Source: Pseudomonadota bacterium
Lineage (GTDB): Bacteria; Pseudomonadota; Gammaproteobacteria; Burkholderiales; Rhodocyclaceae
Reading direction: 5' to 3'
Assembly: GCA_009778425.1 (NCBI GenBank)
Contig: WRJU01000177.1
Location: 1 to 8,501 of the forward strand
DNA: 8,501 nt
The notes beneath the pieces are model-generated. The model searched no databases, was not told where the DNA came from, and saw only the letters and a list, made by a program, of their open reading frames with translations. This document shows, piece by piece, positions 1 through 5,152 of the stretch. The translations under genes were made by a program, and so were the position numbers. Positions within the stretch are counted from its first letter, which is position 1; each line of letters opens with the position of its first letter.

Positions 1-718
1 TTTCAAAGGGATTAAGACCGCCAGGGCTTCATCAAACAGTTCACGGCACTCGTGTTTCAAATCAGCCCTGATTTCAAAGGGATTAAGACCACCTTTTCCA
101 GCGTACTCATGAAAAAAGGCGCGGTTTCAAATCAGCCCTGATTTCAAAGGGATTAAGACTTCATCAAATTGTTAAAGAAGTATTCTTAGTTGAGTTTCAA
201 ATCAGCCCTGATTTCAAAGGGATTAAGACGCCTCTCGAACGGCAAGCATGGCGGAAGAAAAAGTTTCAAATCAGCCCTGATTTCAAAGGGATTAAGACGC
301 GGGAGTGTTCATTTCAGACCTCTTTGAATTCGGTTTCAAATCAGCCCTGATTTCAAAGGGATTAAGACCTTATCGCATGGGCAAAAGCGCACCCCTCTTG
401 CGTTTCAAATCAGCCCTGATTTCAAAGGGATTAAGACACATCGATGCCCAACAATTCCTTGTTGAGCCAGCGGTTTCAAATCAGCCCTGATTTCAAAGGG
501 ATTAAGACTGGTCTCCCTCCTCTGGGTAATACCACCCGCTGGGTTTCAAATCAGCCCTGATTTCAAAGGGATTAAGACCCGCCATTTTTGCCGATACACG
601 GGCGGTAGTAGGTTTCAAATCAGCCCTGATTTCAAAGGGATTAAGACGTGATGATCTCCTCTAAACCTGTTAAGGGCCTGTGGTTTCAAATCAGCCCTGA
701 TTTCAAAGGGATTAAGAC
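1..718. CRISPR. CRISPR array, 10 full repeats + 1 partial, 10 spacers
   Basis: A 36-bp repeat, starting GTTTCAAATC and ending GGGATTAAGAC on the plus strand, occurs in full at 54, 124, 194, 263, 333, 402, 473, 543, 612 and 683. Its last 18 bases occupy 1-18, so the array continues to the left of the window. All copies are identical. The ten spacers are 33-35 bp and mutually unrelated. The repeat holds a 7-bp inverted repeat (AAATCAG/CTGATTT, separated by CC). Read on the minus strand it ends in TTTGAAAC, which resembles the 8-nt 5' handle of many type I and III crRNAs. I therefore infer transcription from the minus strand with the leader on the right, but this is not proven. No cas gene is present, so the subtype cannot be assigned. 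Short open frames across the array are artefacts of the repeats. Confidence 0.98.
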
Positions 719-763
719 CCCCGGCGTGCTGCGGATTCTCTTTGTTTGTCAATCACTTAAGCG
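719..763. other. Right flank of the CRISPR array, possible leader
   Basis: These 45 bases separate the last intact repeat from the hicAB terminator. If crRNAs are made from the minus strand, this is where leader and promoter should be. A perfect TTGACA (minus strand, 752 to 747) is present, but I find no acceptable -10 at 16-18 bp from it. The alternative is that the leader lies beyond the left edge of the window and this is the distal flank. No gene is visible here. Confidence 0.3.
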
Positions 764-801
764 CAATAAAAAAGCCCGCATCGTTATCTGATACGGGCTT
801 T
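764..801 (-). terminator. Rho-independent terminator of hicAB
   Basis: Read on the minus strand, an 8-bp stem (AAAGCCCG 801-794 pairing with CGGGCTTT 778-771, extended by AT/AT across one mismatch) is followed at once by a T-run (TTTTTTATT). This is a typical intrinsic terminator about 55 bp past the hicB stop codon. On the plus strand the T-run is weak. The site would insulate the CRISPR array from hicAB transcription. Confidence 0.85.
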
Positions 802-854
802 GTTCGCTCGAAACTCCGATTTTGCCTGAAAAGTAGAAAAACAGTCTAACGGTG

Positions 855-1277
855 TCAACCCATAATAATTTCCATGTTACGCCCAACGCTTTTGAATGCG
901 GCCTCCAACGTTTCAATACGAGTTTTGTATCGAACGTTGAAAATGCGCTCGACGCTCGGCGGAGCAATGTTCAGGCGGCGGGCAAGTTCTGCTTTTTTAA
1001 TGCCCTGGGCAATCATCTCGTTATGCAGCAAAACCTTGGCAACCGTCACGGCAGGTAACTCGACAGTGTGCTGGCCATCTTTTGCCGCAGAAGGCATCGG
1101 AACGGGCTGGCGGGTCTCGAAAAAGTGACAAATCCCGCTCTCTATCCCGTCTACCGCCTCGCGTAAGGCTTCTTCCAGCGTGTCGCCGACGCTATGAACG
1201 AAGGGCATGTCTGGGAAGCCGACAAGGAAACCGCCGTTCTCATCGTCTGGCGTCAGTTCAACTGGGTAACGTAACAT
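855..1277 (-). CDS. hicB: HicB antitoxin (intact locus 1)
   Basis: 140 aa. Antitoxin of a type II HicAB system: the N-terminal partial RNase-H-like fold (about residues 1-60, containing GGFLVGFPDMP) normally binds and blocks the HicA toxin. The C-terminal helix-turn-helix (about 90-115, GIKKAELARRLNIAPPSVER) binds the operator. The start at 1277 is supported by a strong AAGGAG ribosome site about 8 bases upstream, and the gene begins only 12 bases after the hicA stop, so the pair is one operon in the toxin-first order. An intrinsic terminator follows. Length and domain order fit the HTH-bearing HicB type. It is clearly related to the second HicB at 7522-7941 (shared KKAELARRL in the HTH). Confidence is high from sequence pattern; no database search was run. 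Confidence 0.95.
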   Translation of the reverse strand: MLRYPVELTPDDENGGFLVGFPDMPFVHSVGDTLEEALREAVDGIESGICHFFETRQPVPMPSAAKDGQHTVELPAVTVAKVLLHNEMIAQGIKKAELARRLNIAPPSVERIFNVRYKTRIETLEAAFKSVGRNMEIIMG

Positions 1278-1289
1278 TTCGTGCTCCTT

Positions 1290-1469
1290 TCATTTGATGT
1301 CGAGGTCTTTCTTGATGCCCTCGACAAGTCCTTTCTTCATTTCCTTCGCACCGTGGAACGGAAAAATCGTTGTTTTACCGTTCAGTGTCACCTTGAAGTG
1401 CGAACCATGCGCTGGCTGGATGGTTGCTCCAAGGGACTTGAGGTAGCGCCGGAATTCACTGTATTTCAT
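1290..1469 (-). CDS. hicA: HicA toxin, mRNA interferase (intact locus 1)
   Basis: 59 aa, the usual length of HicA. HicA toxins have a double-stranded-RNA-binding-like fold and cleave mRNA and tmRNA; the catalytic histidine lies in a G-S-H motif, seen here as GSHFK (His24). The N-terminal helix (residues 1-15), the central strands (KVTLNGKTTIFPFH) and the C-terminal helix (GLVEGIKKDL) are complete. A longer open frame reaches 1574, but the start at 1469 fits family length, has an AGGA ribosome site (in ACAGGACACATC) and sits just downstream of the promoter and operator; the extension would run back through the promoter. It heads the hicA-hicB operon, with hicB 12 bases downstream. No residue looks damaged, so the toxin should be active. 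Confidence 0.94.
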   Translation of the reverse strand: MKYSEFRRYLKSLGATIQPAHGSHFKVTLNGKTTIFPFHGAKEMKKGLVEGIKKDLDIK

Positions 1470-1490
1470 GATGTGTCCTGTATTTGATTT

Positions 1491-1514
1491 AATATTAACA
1501 CACACGTTAATATT
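1491..1514. promoter_or_regulatory. Putative HicB operator, perfect inverted repeat
   Basis: AATATTAAC (1491-1499) and GTTAATATT (1506-1514) are exact reverse complements separated by ACACAC. The site covers the -10 box and most of the promoter spacer of hicAB. This is where a dimeric HTH antitoxin would bind to autorepress its operon. That HicB is the binder is inference from family behaviour. Confidence 0.8.
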
Positions 1515-1520
1515 TTTCAA
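1492..1520 (-). promoter_or_regulatory. hicAB promoter (-35 TTGAAA, -10 TAATAT)
   Basis: On the minus strand TTGAAA (1520-1515), a 17-bp gap and TAATAT (1497-1492) form a near-consensus sigma-70 promoter. The expected transcription start is about 15 bases before the hicA start codon, leaving room for its ribosome site. The promoter begins directly after the stop codon of the upstream phage-like gene (1522). Confidence 0.85.
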
Positions 1521-1521
1521 G

Positions 1522-1812
1522 TTATAATTTATTTTTACGAGAAAAACCACACGTTTCCGGCCATGCCCTTTCAACAGACAGTGTTCTCAGAAAATCCTCT
1601 ACGCGCTGCTGTGCGTGATGCAACCTGTTGTACAGCGTCTGTCTGCTGCAGTGCAGTTCCCTCATCTTCTGGTCTATCATCCCCGTCTTCAGGTAATACA
1701 CGACGATGATGGCCTTCAACTCGTCGTGTAGTGCCGTCACTGCTTTATCTGTTTTTCCGGCCTCTTCGTCATAAACCACATCGACCGGAACCGCGAGCGA
1801 GCAGCGCACCAT
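1522..1812 (-). CDS. Phage Q-type antiterminator-like protein, N-terminus uncertain
   Basis: Open frame of about 96 aa from ATG 1812; similarity-like sequence (TLRKWMVRCSLAVP) extends back to about 1827, so the native start may have been upstream or a TTG at 1824. The middle (DELKAIIVVYYLKTG) followed by a helix-turn-helix (MRELHCSRQTLYNRLHHAQQ) is the layout of small phage late antiterminators of the Q kind and of sigma region-4-like proteins: an aromatic-rich helix, then an HTH ending in a long helix. The open frame continues to a GTG at 1986, but that part is translated CRISPR repeat and IS-like sequence, so I reject it. It stops at 1522, abutting the hicAB promoter. No convincing ribosome site is visible. 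It is probably a prophage relic that lost its N-terminus at the orphan repeat; function as an antiterminator is a guess from pattern. Confidence 0.5.
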   Translation of the reverse strand: MVRCSLAVPVDVVYDEEAGKTDKAVTALHDELKAIIVVYYLKTGMIDQKMRELHCSRQTLYNRLHHAQQRVEDFLRTLSVERAWPETCGFSRKNKL

Positions 1813-1847
1813 CCACTTTCTCAACGTGCATGGTGAGTACCAGAAGC

Positions 1848-1880
1848 GTTTCAAATCAGCCCTGATTTCAAAGGGATTAA
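1848..1880 (+). repeat. Orphan CRISPR repeat
   Basis: Thirty-three consecutive bases are identical to the first 33 bases of the 36-bp array repeat, in the same orientation; the final GAC is replaced by AAT. It lies 1,129 bp past the last array repeat with no second copy nearby. Read on the minus strand it keeps the inner palindrome and the TTTGAAAC end that would form a crRNA 5' handle, and it sits just upstream of the phage antiterminator-like gene. Confidence 0.97.
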
Positions 1881-2084
1881 AATGCCTATGCTCTCCTGGC
1901 TTGCCCGGCTCCAGCCGGAACACGGTGCGTAGGCGGGCGGGCAGGGCAGGCATGTTTGAACACGTGTCTCGCGCAGTCTCCGTCACTCGTTACGGAGTCA
2001 AGCAAGACAAAGCGTAACTGTGAGCCGAAGGCTCCCCTAAACCGTATCGAGGAATCCCCTGCATTTAGGCAGGGGTGACTCAAA
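1881..2084 (+). mobile_element. IS200/IS605-type right-end remnant, omega-RNA-like
   Basis: Three hairpins follow one another: CTCCGT/ACGGAG (1978-1997), GAGCC-GAA-GGCTC (2022-2034) and CCCCTGC-ATTTAG-GCAGGGG (2056-2075), then GTGACTCAA. A terminal GAATCCCC...GGGG hairpin next to a TCAA end is characteristic of the right ends of IS605/IS1341-like elements, where the tnpB 3' end overlaps the guide (omega) RNA scaffold. A plus-strand frame ending at 2017 in YGVKQDKA could be the last codons of a TnpB, whose tails often resemble VKQEP. No zinc-ribbon or RuvC part of TnpB and no tnpA are present. The right boundary (about 2084) is 3 bp from the moxR stop. The family call is from recalled pattern, not a search. 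Confidence 0.55.
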
Positions 2085-2087
2085 AGC

Positions 2088-3005
2088 TCAGAGAACCGCG
2101 ACGCTTTTCAGCAAGCGCGCGAGGTCATCCGGCCTCGGCATGTGGCCATCGCCCGCCAGACGCAGACGATGCCCGGAAATATATGGAAAGACGCGCTGCA
2201 CATCCTCCGGGAGCACATGGTCGCGCCCTTCGATCAAAGCCCAAGCCCGCGCGGCGGCAATCAAGCCCAAGCCCGCGCGTGGGCTGAGTCCGGCGGCGAA
2301 TTCCGGGTTTTGCCGAGTCGCGGCCAGCAGCGCCTGCGCGTAGTCGATCAGGCGTTCGGAAACGATTACCGCTTGTGCCGTATCCTGTAATTCCATTAAC
2401 TCGACAGGCGTCATCACAGGCTCGATATTGTCCAGCAGCGTTCGCCGATCTTCCCCTTGCAACAGCGCGCGTTCTGCGGCGTGATCCGGATAGCCAAGAC
2501 GGATACGCAGGAGAAAACGGTCGAGTTGGCTCTCCGGCAACGGAAAAGTGCCGATCTGATACGAAGGGTTCTGGGTGGCGATGACAAAAAAAGGCTCGGG
2601 CAGAGGCAAGGTCTGCCCATCGGAAGTCACCTGGCGTTCTTCCATGGCTTCGAGCAACGCGCTCTGAGTCTTGGGCGTGGCGCGATTGATTTCATCGGCC
2701 AGGATCAACTGCGCGAAGACGGGGCCGGGTCGGAACCGGAAGGTCGAGCTTTCGCGCTCGAACACCGACACGCCGAGAATGTCGGCGGGCAGCAAGTCGC
2801 TGGTGAACTGGATCCGCTGAAATTCCAGCCCCAGCAGGCGGGCGAGGGTATGGGTGAGTGTCGTTTTGCCCGTTCCCGGAACATCCTCGATCAGTAAATG
2901 CCCACGGGCGAGCAGGCATGAAATGGCCAGCCGACATTCGTATTCTTTGCCGAGAATGATTTCACCGGCAGTTGCCACGAGGCGTTCGATGCGGGAAGTC
3001 GCCAT
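2088..3005 (-). CDS. MoxR-family AAA+ ATPase
   Basis: 305 aa from ATG 3005; an in-frame TTG at 3023 would add six residues, and neither start has a clear ribosome site. MoxR ATPases are chaperone-like AAA+ proteins thought to help assemble or activate protein complexes, often with VWA-domain partners. Numbered from ATG 3005: Walker A DVPGTGKTT near residues 41-49, Walker B LILADE near 100-105 followed by INRATPKTQSALLEAMEE, sensor 1 in ATQNP near 143-147, and the SQLDRF arginine-finger region near 159-164. The C-terminal lid ends normally in LLKSVAVL, so the protein is complete. In most genomes moxR is followed by genes for a DUF58 protein and a transglutaminase-like protein; here the downstream side is the IS605-like remnant instead, so any partners were lost or lie elsewhere. 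Confidence 0.93.
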   Translation of the reverse strand: MATSRIERLVATAGEIILGKEYECRLAISCLLARGHLLIEDVPGTGKTTLTHTLARLLGLEFQRIQFTSDLLPADILGVSVFERESSTFRFRPGPVFAQLILADEINRATPKTQSALLEAMEERQVTSDGQTLPLPEPFFVIATQNPSYQIGTFPLPESQLDRFLLRIRLGYPDHAAERALLQGEDRRTLLDNIEPVMTPVELMELQDTAQAVIVSERLIDYAQALLAATRQNPEFAAGLSPRAGLGLIAAARAWALIEGRDHVLPEDVQRVFPYISGHRLRLAGDGHMPRPDDLARLLKSVAVL

Positions 3006-3019
3006 GTCCGGAAGTGTCC

Positions 3020-3061
3020 GCAAAAGAGAGTTTGAGCCATGATAACGATGCTCTCTTTTGC
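3020..3061. repeat. 11-bp perfect inverted repeat upstream of moxR
   Basis: GCAAAAGAGAG (3020-3030) and CTCTCTTTTGC (3051-3061) are exact reverse complements separated by 20 bases. The structure ends about 15 bp before the moxR start at 3005, in its leader or promoter region. It could be an operator, an mRNA leader hairpin or an old insertion end; no T-run of terminator type follows beyond the stem itself. Confidence 0.7.
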
Positions 3062-3307
3062 CCTGCGTGACAAAGGACGGTTCCGGGGTGATTGCGTAAG
3101 GGCGCGGGTGTCGGTCTTCTGTGGGGGGGTACGGGTCGTGCGGGAGTTAGCATTCAGGTTCTAAGTGATGAAGGAGCATATCACCTGCAAGGTAAGCCGA
3201 TTCGCTTGATGGCGTAAAATGTCCGCATACCGTTCGCTGTCCACCCGTAGCGCCAGTTCAGGAAGTATGGTGTCGTCGATCACCGGACGCTTACCCTTGG
3301 CTGAGCT
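3062..3307. other. Intergenic region between moxR and the GT39 gene
   Basis: This is the gap between two divergent genes and must hold both promoters, but I find no convincing -35/-10 pair. It contains a G7 run near 3123-3129. A minus-strand frame from GTG 3283 to a stop at 3161 encodes 40 residues (MIDDTILPELALRVDSERYA at its start). It has no recognised similarity and no clear ribosome site, so it may be a gene remnant or chance. Nothing else is evident. Confidence 0.5.
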
Positions 3308-4960
3308 ATGAAAAATAAAGAATTACTTATGCATGACAACAAGCATCAATCCCAGGCACCCGCATTGAACATCCACGCGGCGCTTATCCTTGCCCTGCCG
3401 CTGGCCGCTTTTCTGCTGCGCCTGGGCGGTGCGCCGCTGTTTGATGTCGATGAAGGCGCGTTTTCCGAGGCTACGCGCGAAATGTTCGAGCGCGGGGATT
3501 TCCTTTCGACCTGGCTCAACGGTGTGCCGCGTTTCGACAAGCCCATCCTGATTTATTGGCTGCAAGCGGCAAGTTATTGGTGCTTTGGCGGCATCCTCGG
3601 CGTTGAATGGGCCTTTCGCCTGCCTTCGGCGCTCGCCGCGATGGCCTGGTGCTACGCCGTCTGGCATTTTGCCCGCCCGCGTTTCGGGCCAAACACGGCG
3701 CTGGCGGCGCTGGCGGTCGCGGCAAGCTCCATCGGGCCTTTCGCTATTGGCCGCGCCGCCACGGCGGACGCCCTGCTCAACCTCTTGCTGGCGCTATCCC
3801 TGTTCGATGCCTGGCGATACCTCGAATCCGTCCGTGGCGACCGAGGCCAACGCGCCCCATTGTTGCGCTGCTACGCATGGATCGGCCTCGGCGTGCTCAC
3901 CAAGGGGCCGATCGCCCTCCTCGTGCCGGGCGTCGTCACCCTGCTCTATTGCGCCAACCGCAAGGATTGGCGCGCTTGGTTGCGGGCACTCACCAACCCG
4001 TATGGCTGGCTGATTCTCGCCCTCATCGCCGTTCCCTGGTACGCCACGATCCTCGCCATCCACGGGAGAGACTTCATCGACGGTTTCATCTTCAAACACA
4101 ATGTCCGACGCTTTACCGGCACGCTCGAAGGTCACGCCGGGAGTATTTTCTACTATATCCTCGCCGTACCCATCCTGTTGTTGCCCTGGACGGGGCCTCT
4201 TTTTGCCAGCTTGCGCAAAGCCAGGGACGACTCCGCCAAGCATGACGGACAACACGCGGGCAGCGGCCTGCGCCGCTACCTATGGCTCTGGGCGGGGTTC
4301 GTCATCATCTTTTTTTCGCTCTCCGGCACAAAGTTGCCGCATTACGCGCTCTATGGCGCAACGCCCCTGTTCCTGCTCATTGCTGCGCATCGCGACGAAT
4401 TGCGCAAATCCTTCGTGCATCTTGCCCCGCCAACTGCATTGCTGGCTCTGACCATCGGACTACCGATGTTGTGCGCGGTTCTTTCCGCAAGCAAGCTAGG
4501 CATGACCTACCCCTACTATAGTGCCCTGCTTGCCGAAGCTAGCTTGCGGGCGGGTACGAGCTATTACGCTGTCTGTGGCGGCGCGCTGCTCATCTGGCTG
4601 CTCATCCTCTTCGCCGCCAGGGAAAAAACTACGTTGTGGGATCGGCTGCTTTTCGCCGCGTGTCTGCAAACGGCAGCGCTCGCGCTCGCGGTCATGCCCT
4701 GGATCGGAGCAGTGCAGCAAGGGCCTGTCAAAGAAGCCGCCCTTTTCGCCCGGAGCCGACCGGAACCCGCCGTGCTCTGGGAATTGCGCACCCCCAGCGT
4801 CAGTGTCTACCGCAATGCCGTCACCCCCTCGCGCGCGCCGGAGGCGGGAGAAATCGCCATCACCCGCCTCGACCGCCTGCCGGAACAAGGCTTCGAGACT
4901 TTGTTTCAACGAGCCGGGGTCGTGGTCGTGCGCAGAATGACCGAAGAGGAATCAGAATAG
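3308..4960 (+). CDS. GT39 / ArnT-like membrane glycosyltransferase
   Basis: 550 aa integral inner-membrane protein. Enzymes of this family move a sugar from a polyprenyl-phosphate donor to an acceptor on the periplasmic side (lipid A in ArnT, proteins in PMTs). After the first membrane segment (about 23-40) comes the first periplasmic loop with FDVDEGAFSEATREM (acidic DVDE at 46-49, the expected catalytic region) and RFDKPILIYWLQA (76-88), as in bacterial ArnT/PMT_2 proteins. Many hydrophobic segments follow, including the SLSGTKLPHYALY region typical of ArnT-like proteins. The C-terminal soluble tail is about 100 residues. ATG 3308 gives the longest frame; ATG 3329 is an alternative, and neither has a good ribosome site. 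No sugar-biosynthesis genes adjoin it, so donor and acceptor cannot be named; calling it ArnT itself would be over-annotation. Confidence 0.88.
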   Translation: MKNKELLMHDNKHQSQAPALNIHAALILALPLAAFLLRLGGAPLFDVDEGAFSEATREMFERGDFLSTWLNGVPRFDKPILIYWLQAASYWCFGGILGVEWAFRLPSALAAMAWCYAVWHFARPRFGPNTALAALAVAASSIGPFAIGRAATADALLNLLLALSLFDAWRYLESVRGDRGQRAPLLRCYAWIGLGVLTKGPIALLVPGVVTLLYCANRKDWRAWLRALTNPYGWLILALIAVPWYATILAIHGRDFIDGFIFKHNVRRFTGTLEGHAGSIFYYILAVPILLLPWTGPLFASLRKARDDSAKHDGQHAGSGLRRYLWLWAGFVIIFFSLSGTKLPHYALYGATPLFLLIAAHRDELRKSFVHLAPPTALLALTIGLPMLCAVLSASKLGMTYPYYSALLAEASLRAGTSYYAVCGGALLIWLLILFAAREKTTLWDRLLFAACLQTAALALAVMPWIGAVQQGPVKEAALFARSRPEPAVLWELRTPSVSVYRNAVTPSRAPEAGEIAITRLDRLPEQGFETLFQRAGVVVVRRMTEEESE

Positions 4961-4977
4961 CCTGAATAAATAAATAT

Positions 4978-5013
4978 GCCCCGTTATGCGTGACGCGGGG
5001 TGCATAACGGGGC
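4978..5013. terminator. Hairpin after the GT39 gene, possible terminator
   Basis: GCCCCGTTATGC (4978-4989) and GCATAACGGGGC (5002-5013) are exact reverse complements with a 12-base loop, 17 bases after the GT39 stop. On the plus strand GAGGAGGGG follows instead of a T-run; on the minus strand the flank ATATTTATTTATT is T-rich. It may act as a terminator or RNA 3'-end stabiliser. The loop contains a CGGGG that could pair with the same CCCCG, giving a competing smaller hairpin. Confidence 0.55.
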
Positions 5014-5059
5014 GAGGAGGGGAACCATGCCACCATGAGATAAGCAAGCACCATGCCAT

Positions 5060-5152
5060 AAATATATCTTGTTGAAATAAGGCGAATTTTTTCAAATACT
5101 ATTTTTCAATGTAAAGTACTTCGACACTTTTGGCATCGGAAATTGATTCAAA
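5060..5152 (+). promoter_or_regulatory. AT-rich upstream region of xthA, promoter likely
   Basis: The stretch is distinctly AT-rich compared with its neighbours and holds TTGAAA (5072-5077) and TACTAT (5097-5102), separated by 19 bp, which is longer than ideal. TTTTTCAA occurs twice in tandem (about 5088-5095 and 5102-5109). A promoter for the following gene is expected here, since the upstream gene ends in a hairpin; the exact elements are uncertain. Confidence 0.35.

Noticed and set aside
305..490. Plus-strand 61-aa open frame inside the array
   Set aside because: It is made of translated CRISPR repeats (recurring FKSALISKGLR) and spacers; not a gene.
1470..1574. Longer hicA start at 1574
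   Set aside because: It would run through the promoter and operator and exceed the usual HicA length; ATG 1469 has a ribosome site.
1813..1986. N-terminal extension of the antiterminator-like frame to GTG 1986
   Set aside because: The extension translates the CRISPR repeat and the antisense of the IS605-like hairpins; no ribosome site and no family similarity.
3123..3129. G7 run as a phase-variation tract
   Set aside because: It is short and lies in neither a coding region nor a recognised promoter spacer, so no switching role can be supported.
3607..4245. 212-aa plus-strand frame within the GT39 gene
   Set aside because: Out-of-frame shadow rich in Arg, Pro and Ala; the main frame has clear family motifs and membrane segments.
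5088..5110. TTTTCAAATA and TTTTTCAATG resembling the start of the CRISPR repeat
   Set aside because: Only about 8 bases agree and the rest of the repeat is missing; expected in AT-rich DNA.
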